This document shows, in pieces, positions 1 to 8,699 of a stretch of DNA of 64,000 bases. Each line of letters opens with the position of its first letter. Within the stretch, counting starts at the first letter, position 1. Source of the stretch: an uncultured Eubacteriales bacterium. GTDB lineage: Bacteria > Bacillota > Clostridia > Lachnospirales > Lachnospiraceae. A model generated the notes under the pieces. It was given only the letters and a program-made list of their open reading frames with translations, did no database searches and had not been told where the DNA came from. A program made the position numbers and the translations under genes. The DNA lies in assembly GCA_900315665.1 (NCBI GenBank), contig OMZX01000002.1, forward strand, positions 1-64,000, in the 5' to 3' direction.

Positions 1-896
1 ATAGAGAACACGGTACTAAATGCAAGGATCTGGCCCTGCAGCTCGCTGTCACCACCCATGTTTTCAGCCATCACGAAGGACGCACTGGCTACGGGCGTTG
101 CGAAGATGATGAACCCGAGGAAAAGATCAAGCTTCCGGAAGCCGAAGGCATAGGACACGGCCAGCACGAGTGCCGGCACCAGCACAAGCTTCAGAATAAG
201 TGTAGAAAAGATGAGATGAAGATTCTTCTTAATCTCCGGGAGCTCCAATGTTGCACCGAGGATGAAAATTGCAAGTGGTGTCGTCATGGTTGCGAACTGA
301 GCGACCGGCTTTTCCAGTGCTGACGGCAGCGAAATCCGAAGAAGCTTAAAGAGCCCGCCGACGATGGCCCCGACGATCAGAGGATTTGTCAGGATATCAT
401 AGATAATCTTACGGACATTCGGCTTGTCGCCACCTTCATTGGCATAAAAGGCGAAGAGACAGACAGAGGCAACATTATAGACAGAAACAAGCACGGCAAT
501 CACGATCGAAGCGGTTGCGCCGGCATCCTCGCCATAGAGGCTGATAGCCAGAGGATATGCAAACATCAGGGTATTGCTGCGCCAGATTGACTGGTTGATC
601 ACCGGAATCCTGCGCCGGTCCTTGATAAACAGCGGGACAAGCAGTGACACGAGGAGAATGATTACGATCAGCAGCACAACCATATAGCCGACAAGACGCG
701 CGTTGCTTTTCAAATCGATATCCGCCGTGTAAATACTGTTAAACATGAGGAGCGAGAAAAACGCCTTAAAAACGATTTTATTGAGCTTCTTATAGAAGGC
801 TTCATCGCCGTAGCCGAGATGCCGGAAGAGATAGCCGTACGCCATATAGCAGATAAAGGGTACGACCGCGTTTACTGCAATCAAAAAACTGGTCAT
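1..896 (-). CDS. AEC-family (auxin efflux carrier-like) permease, 3' end cut by window edge
   Basis: Reading the minus strand from ATG at 896 gives about 298 residues without a stop, beginning MTSFLIAVNAVVPF and running off the left edge. The protein is very hydrophobic with alternating membrane segments, and contains NPLIVGAIVGG and TPLAIFILGATLEL, both typical of AEC transporters (ten-helix secondary carriers exporting or importing organic acids or amino acids). A ribosome binding site (AAAAGG) lies just upstream of the ATG. The gene is divergent from the ABC-F gene with an 85-base gap. Substrate cannot be told from sequence. Confidence 0.85.
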   Translation of the reverse strand, partial: MTSFLIAVNAVVPFICYMAYGYLFRHLGYGDEAFYKKLNKIVFKAFFSLLMFNSIYTADIDLKSNARLVGYMVVLLIVIILLVSLLVPLFIKDRRRIPVINQSIWRSNTLMFAYPLAISLYGEDAGATASIVIAVLVSVYNVASVCLFAFYANEGGDKPNVRKIIYDILTNPLIVGAIVGGLFKLLRISLPSALEKPVAQFATMTTPLAIFILGATLELPEIKKNLHLIFSTLILKLVLVPALVLAVSYAFGFRKLDLFLGFIIFATPVASASFVMAENMGGDSELQGQILAFSTVFS

Positions 897-981
897 AATT
901 TTTCCTTTTCAGAACCAAAATCTTAGTATAGGATAATACAGATTCAGGTTTTAGAAAAGTTTTTTCGTGAGAAGGAAAGCT

Positions 982-2994
982 ATGCCACAGAACAATATCG
1001 TTACGATCGAACATATGTCGAAGGTCTTTACCGAGCGGAAGGTCTTCGATGATACAGATTTTTCTATTTTAGAAGGCGAGCGTGTCGCGCTGATCGGCAT
1101 CAATGGCACCGGCAAGTCGACGCTTCTCCGCATCATCGCCGGCCTGGAGGAGATGGACAGCGGTTCGATGGCGCTTCGCCGCGGCCTTACCATCCGTTAC
1201 CTCCCGCAGACCCCGGATTTCGAGCCCGAGGACACCATGATCGAAGCCATCCTCCATGAAAACGGCTATCCAGATTTTCATGCCAATGCTGACGACCCGG
1301 AAGGATCGCCTGCTTCGCGGGAAGGTGATATTCCTTCTGATGTGGATGACTGGTCATGGGAGCAGGAAGACGAGAACTGGAATGAACGAGAGCCCGACAG
1401 TGCAGCGAATCTAGAAGCGGAGGCAAAGAAGTTTCTCTCGAAACTGGGCGAGTCTGACTTCACAAAAAAGATCAAAGAACTTTCAGGAGGACAGAAGAAG
1501 CGCGTGGCGCTCGCAAGTACACTGCTTGCAAAGGCAGATCTTCTGATTCTCGACGAGCCGACGAACCATCTCGACGGCGCGATGTCCGAATGGCTCGAGG
1601 CGTATCTCAAGCGTTTCCGCGGCACACTCCTCATGGTTACCCATGACCGGTACTTCCTCGATGAACTCTGCGATCGGATCGTCGAGTTTGACCAGGGAAA
1701 ACTATACTCTTATGAGGCAAATTACGAAGGATATCTAGAGCTTAAAGCCGAGCGCATGGACATTGCCCGTGCGCAGGAGAGAACGAGACAGAACATCTTA
1801 AGGAACGAGCTCAAATGGGTGATGCGCGGCGCGAAGGCGAGAACCACGAAGCAGAAGGGACGTCTTCAGCGTTATGAGAAGCTTTCCGCTATGCACGGAC
1901 CGACCGAGCAGGAGGAAATGAAGCTTGGCAGCATCGCCTCAAGACTCGGTAAATCTACCATCGAGCTGAAAAACGTATCAAAGGGCTACGATGGCCGCAC
2001 ACTGATTTCCGATTTCAGCTATAACTTCCTTCGAAACGATCGTGTAGGCATTATCGGACCGAACGGCGCTGGGAAGTCGACGCTTGTAAAGCTGATCGCC
2101 GGCTGGGAAACACCGGACAGTGGTGAGATCAACATCGGACAGACAGTGAAGATCGGCTGTTTCTCACAGGAAAATGAGGAGCTCGACGGCTCACAGCGCG
2201 TGATCGATGCGCTGACCTCCATCGCAGAGTATGTTCATACCGTCGACGGCCTCGTGAGTGCGTCAAATATGCTCGGCCAGTTCCTGTTCCCGCCATCCCA
2301 GCAGTTTATGAAGGTCGAGAAGCTGTCCGGCGGTGAGAAGCGCCGCCTATACCTCCTTCGCATCCTCATGTCCCAGCCAAATGTCCTCATCCTCGATGAG
2401 CCGACCAATGACCTCGATATTCAGACGATGACGATCCTCGAGAATTACCTTGACCGCTTCGCCGGCATCGTAATCACGGTGTCCCATGACCGTTATTTCC
2501 TCGACCGTGTCGTGAACCGCATCTTTGCCTTCGAAGGAAACGGCGTGATCCGCCAGTATGAAGGCGGCTATACCGACTATCAGGTCTGGCGCCTCCGCTT
2601 ATATGGCGACGAAACCGCTGCCTTTGCTAATGCCGGCTCCACCGCAGGAATAGCCGGCTCCGGCATACTCACCACCGGCCATTCCATCGAAACAAAAACT
2701 TCAACCGAAGAACCCACACAAAAAACAGGCGAAAAAACCTGGAACCACGGCCAGCGAAAACTCAAGATGACCTACAAAGAGGAAAAAGAGTGGGCCACCA
2801 TAGAAGACGACATCGCTGCTCTCGAAGACCGCCTCGCAGCCATCGACCAGGAAATGATTGAAAACGCCCGCGACTTTGTAAAGCTAGGAGAATTAACAAA
2901 GGAAAAAGAGGAAAAATCCAAATTACTAGACGAGAAAATGGAACGATGGGAGTATTTGAGTGATTTGGATGAAAAAATAAAATCGCAGAAGTAA
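982..2994 (+). CDS. ABC-F family ATPase (Uup/YdiF-like), ribosome-associated
   Basis: Two ABC ATPase domains lie in one chain without membrane segments. The first has Walker A GINGTGKST (about residue 39), signature LSGGQKKR and Walker B LLILDEPTNHLD. The second has Walker A GPNGAGKST (about residue 356), LSGGEKRR and LILDEPTNDLD. The interdomain linker (about 240-320) is basic and helical, as in ABC-F proteins that act at the ribosomal E site. The last 80 residues form a charged coiled coil as in Uup. There is an acidic insertion (about residues 100-145) in the first domain. ATG 982 is preferred to GTG 967 because GAAGGAAAG lies directly before it. Whether it is housekeeping or gives antibiotic protection cannot be decided here. 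Confidence 0.9.
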   Translation: MPQNNIVTIEHMSKVFTERKVFDDTDFSILEGERVALIGINGTGKSTLLRIIAGLEEMDSGSMALRRGLTIRYLPQTPDFEPEDTMIEAILHENGYPDFHANADDPEGSPASREGDIPSDVDDWSWEQEDENWNEREPDSAANLEAEAKKFLSKLGESDFTKKIKELSGGQKKRVALASTLLAKADLLILDEPTNHLDGAMSEWLEAYLKRFRGTLLMVTHDRYFLDELCDRIVEFDQGKLYSYEANYEGYLELKAERMDIARAQERTRQNILRNELKWVMRGAKARTTKQKGRLQRYEKLSAMHGPTEQEEMKLGSIASRLGKSTIELKNVSKGYDGRTLISDFSYNFLRNDRVGIIGPNGAGKSTLVKLIAGWETPDSGEINIGQTVKIGCFSQENEELDGSQRVIDALTSIAEYVHTVDGLVSASNMLGQFLFPPSQQFMKVEKLSGGEKRRLYLLRILMSQPNVLILDEPTNDLDIQTMTILENYLDRFAGIVITVSHDRYFLDRVVNRIFAFEGNGVIRQYEGGYTDYQVWRLRLYGDETAAFANAGSTAGIAGSGILTTGHSIETKTSTEEPTQKTGEKTWNHGQRKLKMTYKEEKEWATIEDDIAALEDRLAAIDQEMIENARDFVKLGELTKEKEEKSKLLDEKMERWEYLSDLDEKIKSQK

Positions 2995-3020
2995 TAAATT
3001 CTATATTATGATAGCGCACA

Positions 3021-3301
3021 GGGCTGGCGCGCAAAGCGCGGTGGAACCGAGGCACGTGAGAGGGCGCTCGTAGGTACCATTTTGACGAAAATCTCAGCTA
3101 GCCGGGTGGCTCAAGTGAGGTAGAAAATCCGGGTTACAACCCCGGATTTTCTAGGCCCATTGAAGGAAAAGCCCCTTCAAGGCTTTTCCTGAATTGGGCC
3201 GGCCCACTTGAGACACCCGGATAGCGCTTAGATTTTCGTCCTTGGTACCTACGAGCGCCCTCTCACGTGCCTCGGTTCCACCACGCTTTGCGTGTCAGCC
3301 C
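3021..3301. repeat. 281-nt branched palindrome (long inverted repeat with two tip hairpins)
   Basis: 3030-3078 and 3244-3292 are inverted copies of 49 bp with one mismatch. The pairing continues inward: 3084-3094 with 3230-3240, 3102-3108 with 3214-3220, and 3110-3117 with 3205-3212. It also continues outward to GGGCTG at 3021. The space inside holds two independent hairpins: 3122-3133 with 3141-3152 (12 bp, 7-base loop) and 3154-3200 (10 bp inner plus 6 bp outer stem). Folded, this is a three-way junction on a stem of about 75 bp. No ORF or T tail is present. It may be a structured RNA, a palindromic mobile repeat or a large transcription barrier; I do not recognise the family. It fills most of the ABC-F to oppA gap. 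Confidence 0.85.
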
Positions 3302-3355
3302 GTCCGGGGTTATCCCAACTATTCCGACTTGTAATACTTAAAAATTGATTGTCGC

Positions 3356-3384
3356 TTTACTTCACCTCTGTAAAGTTTTATAAT
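3356..3384 (+). promoter_or_regulatory. Promoter for first oligopeptide-binding protein gene
   Basis: TTTACT (3356-3361), 17-base spacer, TATAAT (3379-3384). The expected start near 3391 gives a leader of about 130 bases before the ATG at 3520. Confidence 0.6.
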
Positions 3385-3519
3385 CTTAACGACGCGCAGA
3401 AAGTGAAAAATCCATAGATTTATCCGAGATTTCACAATTCCTGAAATAAATTTTCAAATTGTAACGGATGTTTCCATTGATTTTACGTTCTGCCGACTAT
3501 CTAAGGAGGAAGAGTAGTT

Positions 3520-5274
3520 ATGAGAAAAACAAAGGCAATTCTTGCTGCTGTTACAGCCGGCTCGATGGTCTTCGGTCTCGCTGCATGCGGTGGTGGTTCA
3601 TCTGCATACCAGACGACCACAGCCGCAGCCGCTGCTGAGACGACAGCTGCCGCAGCTGCTGATACTGCAGCCGCTGGTGGTGCAGAGACAACCGCTGCCG
3701 CTGAGGCATCCGGAGAGGCTTCCACAGAGGATCTTAAGATCATGATGGAGACCCCGGTTGAGTCCCTCGACCCGCAGCAGGCAACCGATGGTACATCCTT
3801 CGAGGTTATCGCTGATTACACCGATGGCCTCATGCAGATGGATGCAGACGGCAAGGCTGTTAATGCAATTGCAGAGAGCTATGAAACATCTGATGATGGT
3901 CTGACCTGGACCTTCCACCTTCGCCAGGATGCGAAGTGGTCAAACGGCACACCTGTTACAGCAAAGGATTTCGTATTCGGCTGGCAGAGAGCTGTTGATC
4001 CGGATGTTGCTTCCGAGTATGCTTACATGCTCAGTGATATCGGTCAGGTTAAGAACGCACAGGATATCATCGATGGCAAGAAGGACAAGTCCGAGCTCGG
4101 CGTTACCGCTGTAGATGACTACACACTGAAGGTAGAGCTGAACGCACCGGTTTCCTACTTCCTGTCTCTTATGTATTTCCCGACCTACTATCCGGTAAAC
4201 GAAGAGTTCTTTAACACTTGTGCAGATACCTTCGGAACATCTCCGGAGACCACTCTTTCCAACGGTGCTTTCGTACTTGATCAGTACGAGCCGGCTGCTA
4301 CAGAGTTCCATCTCACGAAGAACCCGGATTACTACGATGCGGATAAGGTTTCCCTGACAGGCCTCGATTATCAGGTTATTCAGGATTCACAGCAGGCGCT
4401 CATGTCCTTCCAGAACGGCGAGCTTGATATGACCCTCGTAAATGGTGATCAGGTTGACCAGGTTAAGGATGATCCGGCCTTCAAGTCCATCGGTGCCGGC
4501 TATCTCTGGTACGTATCCCCGAACATGGCGAAGGTTCCGGAGCTTGCCAATGACAACATCCGTAAGGCACTTACCTTCGCGATTGATCGTACAGCGATTA
4601 CAGAGGATGTCCTGAAGGATGGCTGTAAGCCGACCTTCACAGCTGTTCCGCCTGAGTTTGCTGCAGGTCCGGATGGTTCTGATTTCTCCGCTGATCAGGA
4701 GAAGTTCAAGGATGTCTGCGATTCCGATGCTGCTAAGGCTGCAGAGTACTGGCAGAAGGGCCTTGAGGAGCTCGGTGAGACTGGCTTCGAGCTTGAGATG
4801 GTTGTCGATGCCGATGATGCACCGCAGAAGGTTGCTACCGTTCTTCAGGAGCAGTGGCAGACCACACTTCCTGGACTCACAGTAACACTGAAGGTTGAGC
4901 CGAAGAAGCAGAGAGTACAGGATTTGCAGGATGGCAATTATCAGCTTGGTCTCACAAGATGGGGTCCTGACTATGCTGACCCGATGACCTACCTCGGCAT
5001 GTGGGTAACCAACAACTCTAACAACTATGGTCTCTGGTCTAATGCAGACTACGATGCAATCATCGCAGAGTGCACAACCGGTGATCTCGCTACTGATGCA
5101 CAGGGTCGTTGGAACAAGCTCTACGATGCTGAGCAGCTCGTCATGAACGAGTCTGTCATCTTCCCGCTTTATACACAGTGCAACGCAGAGATGATCTCTA
5201 CGAAGGTTTCCGGTGTTGAGTTCCACCCGGTTGCTCTGAACCGTGTATATAAGAACGCGAAGAAGAGCGCATAA
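3520..5274 (+). CDS. oppA: Oligopeptide ABC transporter substrate-binding lipoprotein (OppA-like), locus 1
   Basis: The 584-residue product starts with a lipoprotein signal peptide ending in LAAC; Cys23 would be lipidated and the protein held on the outer face of the membrane. Residues about 24-67 are a low-complexity Ala/Thr/Glu tether. The rest is a family 5 extracellular solute-binding protein, with TWTFHLRQDAKWSNGTPVTA and RKALTFAIDR characteristic of the OppA/DppA group. A strong SD, AAGGAGGAAG, precedes the ATG. A terminator follows, so binding protein and permease genes are probably unequally expressed. Peptide uptake is inferred from family and neighbours; exact ligands are unknown. 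Confidence 0.93.
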   Translation: MRKTKAILAAVTAGSMVFGLAACGGGSSAYQTTTAAAAAETTAAAAADTAAAGGAETTAAAEASGEASTEDLKIMMETPVESLDPQQATDGTSFEVIADYTDGLMQMDADGKAVNAIAESYETSDDGLTWTFHLRQDAKWSNGTPVTAKDFVFGWQRAVDPDVASEYAYMLSDIGQVKNAQDIIDGKKDKSELGVTAVDDYTLKVELNAPVSYFLSLMYFPTYYPVNEEFFNTCADTFGTSPETTLSNGAFVLDQYEPAATEFHLTKNPDYYDADKVSLTGLDYQVIQDSQQALMSFQNGELDMTLVNGDQVDQVKDDPAFKSIGAGYLWYVSPNMAKVPELANDNIRKALTFAIDRTAITEDVLKDGCKPTFTAVPPEFAAGPDGSDFSADQEKFKDVCDSDAAKAAEYWQKGLEELGETGFELEMVVDADDAPQKVATVLQEQWQTTLPGLTVTLKVEPKKQRVQDLQDGNYQLGLTRWGPDYADPMTYLGMWVTNNSNNYGLWSNADYDAIIAECTTGDLATDAQGRWNKLYDAEQLVMNESVIFPLYTQCNAEMISTKVSGVEFHPVALNRVYKNAKKSA

Positions 5275-5290
5275 TCAAGTTAAAAATGGA

Positions 5291-5357
5291 TGGAGGCGGA
5301 ATGCCCCGCTTCCTCCGGTCTGTACAGAGCGGGCCGCATTTGCGGCCCGCTTTTCTT
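5291..5357 (+). terminator. Double-hairpin terminator after oppA
   Basis: A first hairpin (GGAGGCGG with CCGCTTCCTCC, about 5291-5316) is followed by a perfect 9-bp stem GCGGGCCGC/GCGGCCCGC (5329-5350) with loop ATTT and a T-rich tail. It separates oppA from the permease genes. Confidence 0.85.
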
Positions 5358-5386
5358 GTTTATTTTTTAAGAAAAATCAGTATAAT
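5356..5386 (+). promoter_or_regulatory. Putative promoter for oppBCDF of locus 1
   Basis: A consensus TATAAT lies at 5381-5386; the best -35 is TTGTTT at 5356-5361 with a long 19-base spacer. It lies just after the oppA terminator, so it would give the permease/ATPase genes their own transcript. Confidence 0.45.
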
Positions 5387-5405
5387 AGGAAAAGTGGTTT
5401 GCCGG

Positions 5406-5512
5406 AGAGATACAGATGTCCACTATGAACGAACATATTTGAAATTTTGTCCATTTTAATGCCTGATGTAGGCATTGGCATAGGACACAGGTATCTCTGC
5501 GGCAGAGCCGCA
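5406..5512 (+). promoter_or_regulatory. Structured 5' leader of oppB (candidate cis-regulatory RNA)
   Basis: A closing stem pairs AGAGATAC (5406-5413) with GTATCTCT (5491-5498), TGTCC (5417-5421) with GGACA (5483-5487), and ATG (5425-5427) with CAT (5479-5481). Inside it AATGCCT (5458-5464) pairs with AGGCATT (5470-5476) around loop GATGT. A second hairpin TGCGGC-AGA-GCCGCA (5498-5512) stands before the ribosome binding site at 5530. No known riboswitch class is recognised. Confidence 0.5.
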
Positions 5513-5541
5513 AAATTCAATTTCTTTTTAGGGAGGCTTCT

Positions 5542-6477
5542 GTGAGAAAGTATATTGCAAAACGTGTTCTGACCTCCATCTTCACCTTACTTGTCATTTT
5601 ACTGGTACTGTTTATCCTGATGCAGCTGATGCCTGGATCACCGTTCAATGATGAGAAGCTGAATGAGACGCAGAAGGCGACGCTGTATGCGAAGTATGGT
5701 CTGGACCAGCCGGTGACGGTGCAGTTCTTCCGTTATGTGAAAAATATGCTGACCGGTGATTTCGGTGTTAGCTACAATATTTCGAAAAATACACCGATTT
5801 CGCAGTTGATTCAGACGCGTCTGCCGATTTCTATCAAGATTGGTGGCGCTGCTGTAACGATGGGTGCTCTTGTCGGCCTGATTCTTGGCCTGATCGCTGC
5901 GCTCAATCATGATACCTGGCTTGATACACTGTGCACGGTGATTTCGGTTATCGGTGTTTCGGTGCCGTCCTATGTATTCGCACTTGTGCTGTCGTATCAG
6001 TTCGGTTTCAAGATGAAACTATTCCCGATGCTTTTTGATATGAAGCAGGCGATGAAATCGTCATTCCTGCCGTCTGTATCGCTCTCGATGTTCACGATGG
6101 CATCGATCGCGCGTTTCACGCGTTCCGAGATGCTGGAGGTACTGGACAGTGATTATATGCTTCTCGCAGAATCGAAGGGTATTTCAGGATTTTCTCTTAT
6201 TTTCCGTCACGCACTTCGTAACGCGTTGATCCCGATCATTACAGTGCTTGCACCGCTGATCGTCGATCTCATGACCGGTTCCCTCGTCGTCGAAAAGATC
6301 TTTGCGATTCCGGGTGTCGGTTCACTCCTCGTGAACGCGATTCAGTCCAATGACTACAACGTCGTCATCTCCCTTGCGTTTATATATTCCGCGATGTATA
6401 TCGGGATCATGCTCGTCGTAGATATTCTTTATGGCGTCATCGATCCGAGAATCAGACTTGCAAAGGATGGTAAATGA
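5542..6477 (+). CDS. oppB: Oligopeptide ABC transporter permease OppB-like, locus 1
   Basis: The 311-residue integral membrane protein has an N-terminal helix (RVLTSIFTLLVILLVLFIL), a periplasm-side domain with the DppB/OppB signature of DQPVTVQFFRYVKNMLTGDFG, and about five further helices. The EAA coupling loop RFTRSEMLEVLDSDYMLLAESKGIS contacts the ATPase. It starts at GTG 5542, chosen because GGGAGG lies five bases upstream. It overlaps oppC by four bases (ATGA), indicating translational coupling. It forms the channel with OppC. Confidence 0.93.
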   Translation: MRKYIAKRVLTSIFTLLVILLVLFILMQLMPGSPFNDEKLNETQKATLYAKYGLDQPVTVQFFRYVKNMLTGDFGVSYNISKNTPISQLIQTRLPISIKIGGAAVTMGALVGLILGLIAALNHDTWLDTLCTVISVIGVSVPSYVFALVLSYQFGFKMKLFPMLFDMKQAMKSSFLPSVSLSMFTMASIARFTRSEMLEVLDSDYMLLAESKGISGFSLIFRHALRNALIPIITVLAPLIVDLMTGSLVVEKIFAIPGVGSLLVNAIQSNDYNVVISLAFIYSAMYIGIMLVVDILYGVIDPRIRLAKDGK

Positions 6478-7553
6478 GTATGGCAAAGAAAACAAAAGCA
6501 ATTGTACAGACCTTTACCCCGCAGGCTGATTACACACCGGTAGACAGTGATTTCGTCCTCAAGGATAACGCCGGCGAGATCGCGATCGATACGAACTTTG
6601 CATCGCAGTCCTTCTGGAAGGATGTTACGAAGCGGTTTGGCAATAAACGGAGTGCTGTGGTAGGCCTCGTATTCGTTATTTTCATTATCTTCATGGCAAT
6701 CGTCGGACCGCACATGAATGGCTATGATTATTCATCGCAAAATCTGTCCACGAAGAATCTGGCACCGCGTATCCAGGGCATCGAGAATCTGGGTATCTTT
6801 GATGGCTCCGAGAAGATGAGTACGACGACCGGTATCAAGAAGGTCAATGAATATGCGAACAAGAAGCTTTATGATACCTTCTACTGGTTTGGCTCCGACC
6901 GGTATGGCCGTGATATCTGGACCCGTACCTGGACTGGTACGAGAGTTTCTCTGATTATCGCGGTTGCGGCGACCGTCATCGACATGGTCATCGGTATGAG
7001 CTATGGCCTGATTTCCGGCTACTTCGGCGGTAGAACCGATATGATCATGCAGCGTATCCTTGAAATCATGAATGGTATCCCACGACTCGTTATCGTGACG
7101 CTGCTTCTACTTGTCTTGAAGCCTGGTATGATCACGATCATCTTCGCGCTGATGCTGACGGAATGGGTCGGCATGAGCCGAATCGCTAGAGCCGAGATGC
7201 TGAAGCTGAAGGAGCAGGAGTTCGTCCTTGCATCGAAGACACTCGGTGCGAAGTCCTTCCATATCATATTTGCTGAGATTCTGCCGAATATCATCGGACC
7301 GATCATCACACAGGTTATGTTCTCGATTCCGACGGCTATCTTTACGGAGGCCTTTCTTTCTTTCGTCGGTCTCGGTATTCCGGTGCCGCAGTGTTCGCTC
7401 GGATCACTTATTTCGGATGGCTATAACAGCTTTACGACGCATCCGTATCAGATCGTGGCACCGATCGTCGTGATGGCGCTTCTGATGCTTAGCTTCAACC
7501 TGATCGCAGATGGTCTTCGTGAGGCACTCGATCCGAAGATGAAGGAGATGTAA
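6474..7553 (+). CDS. oppC: Oligopeptide ABC transporter permease OppC-like, locus 1
   Basis: This 359-residue permease has a long cytoplasmic N terminus (first about 65 residues), then a helix VVGLVFVIFIIFMAIVGP, an extracytoplasmic region with WFGSDRYGRDIWTR (the OppC/DppC hallmark GTDxxGRD), and five C-terminal helices. The EAA loop is RIARAEMLKLKEQEFVLASKTLGA. ATG 6474 overlaps the oppB stop; ATG 6480 is a possible alternative. The protein is somewhat longer than typical OppC because of an insert (about 85-125) between the first helix and the GSDRYGRD motif. Confidence 0.92.
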   Translation: MSMAKKTKAIVQTFTPQADYTPVDSDFVLKDNAGEIAIDTNFASQSFWKDVTKRFGNKRSAVVGLVFVIFIIFMAIVGPHMNGYDYSSQNLSTKNLAPRIQGIENLGIFDGSEKMSTTTGIKKVNEYANKKLYDTFYWFGSDRYGRDIWTRTWTGTRVSLIIAVAATVIDMVIGMSYGLISGYFGGRTDMIMQRILEIMNGIPRLVIVTLLLLVLKPGMITIIFALMLTEWVGMSRIARAEMLKLKEQEFVLASKTLGAKSFHIIFAEILPNIIGPIITQVMFSIPTAIFTEAFLSFVGLGIPVPQCSLGSLISDGYNSFTTHPYQIVAPIVVMALLMLSFNLIADGLREALDPKMKEM

Positions 7554-7554
7554 G

Positions 7555-8634
7555 ATGGCAGATAGAAAGAAAATTCTCGAGATACGGAATCTGGATATCA
7601 GTTTCAAGACGACGGCCGGTTACGTGCATGCCATCCGAGGTATCGATCTCGACCTTTATAAGGGTGAGACGGTGGCCATCGTCGGTGAGTCGGGCTCTGG
7701 TAAGTCGGTTACAATGAAGGCCGCCATGGGCATCCTCGCGAAGAATGCAATCGTAAATTCCGGAAGCATTAACTTTACCTATCAGCATGAGGATGGTAAG
7801 GAAGAGACCGTAGAGATCCTTTCAAAGGATAAAAAGTGGATCCGCACCCATATCAATGGTAAGCGGATCGCCATGGTGTTCCAGGACCCGATGACCTCGC
7901 TGGATCCGACCATGAATATCGGAAAACAGATCATGGAGGGCATGATCTGGCACTATAAGACACCGAAGGAAGAAGCCTATAAGAAGGCCGTGGAGCTTCT
8001 GAAGGAAGTTGGCATCACGGATGCCGAGGCCCGTATGAAGAACTATCCGCACCAGCTGTCCGGCGGTATGCGGCAGCGTGTCGTCATCGCAATCGCGCTG
8101 GCCTGCAACCCGGATCTTCTGATCTGCGATGAGCCGACGACAGCGCTGGATGTAACCATTCAGGCGAAGATCCTCGAGCTCATCAAGAAGATTCAGACGG
8201 AGAGAGGCATTTCCGTCATTTACATCACGCATGATCTCGGCGTCGTGGCGAAGGTGGCCGATTACGTCAATGTCATGTATGCCGGTAAGATCATCGAAAA
8301 GGGTCTCATCAATGAGATTTATTATGATCCGAAGCATCCGTACACCTGGGGTCTTCTCAGTGCGATGCCGGATCTCGATACCGCAGACGACCGTCTCTAT
8401 ACGATCCCGGGTTCGCCGCCAAACCTTCTCCACGAGAAGCAGGGCGATGCGTTTGCGCCGCGTGATAAGTATGCACTCGTCGTCGATGACAAGGTGCAGC
8501 CGCCGATGTTCAAGGTGACGGATACGCACTTTGCAGCGACGTGGCTGCTCGATCCGCGTGCCCCGAAGGTCGAGATGCCGGCGGAGCTCAAGGCTCGAAT
8601 CGAGCGTATGAAGAAGGGAGCGGGACTCGAATGA
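7555..8634 (+). CDS. oppD: Oligopeptide ABC transporter ATPase OppD-like, locus 1
   Basis: The 359-residue nucleotide-binding subunit has Walker A GESGSGKS (44-51), Q-loop [11 protein letters not shown], signature LSGGMRQR (from 168), Walker [13 protein letters not shown] and the switch histidine in ITHDLG. The C-terminal oligopeptide-transporter extension is present (IPGSPPNLL), but it lacks the usual cysteine motif and instead carries [12 protein letters not shown] and [17 protein letters not shown]. The paralogue at 15087 has the cysteines. It begins one base after the oppC stop and is followed by the OppF partner. Confidence 0.93.
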   Translation: MADRKKILEIRNLDISFKTTAGYVHAIRGIDLDLYKGETVAIVGESGSGKSVTMKAAMGILAKNAIVNSGSINFTYQHEDGKEETVEILSKDKKWIRTHINGKRIAMVFQDPMTSLDPTMNIGKQIMEGMIWHYKTPKEEAYKKAVELLKEVGITDAEARMKNYPHQLSGGMRQRVVIAIALACNPDLLICDEPTTALDVTIQAKILELIKKIQTERGISVIYITHDLGVVAKVADYVNVMYAGKIIEKGLINEIYYDPKHPYTWGLLSAMPDLDTADDRLYTIPGSPPNLLHEKQGDAFAPRDKYALVVDDKVQPPMFKVTDTHFAATWLLDPRAPKVEMPAELKARIERMKKGAGLE

Positions 8635-8699
8635 TGACAAAAGAAGTAAGCGGGTTTCGCTGTGATGTAGGCATTAAAAAAGAGGAGGCAATCGCATGA
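8634..8699 (+). CDS. Possible 21-codon ORF bridging oppD and oppF
   Basis: ATG at 8634 overlaps the last base of the oppD stop; the frame reads [20 protein letters not shown] plus one Ala and stops with TGA at 8697, overlapping the oppF ATG by four bases. It fills the gap exactly, so it could carry ribosomes from oppD to oppF by translational coupling. There is no independent SD and the peptide resembles nothing I know. The oppF SD (AGAGGAGG) lies inside it, so it may be chance. Confidence 0.25.
   Translation: MTKEVSGFRCDVGIKKEEAIA

Noticed and set aside
3021..3301. Palindrome as CRISPR array or insertion sequence
   Set aside because: There are no repeated spacers, no transposase, and no target-site duplication that I can see; it is one inverted pair with internal hairpins.
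4387..5226. Minus-strand open frame of 279 codons inside oppA
   Set aside because: It lies antisense to a clearly conserved binding protein, has no SD, and its composition (Ile/Leu/Cys/Arg-rich) is that of a codon shadow.
7822..8640. Minus-strand open frame of 272 codons over oppD
   Set aside because: It is antisense to a complete ABC ATPase, with no recognisable domain or start signal.
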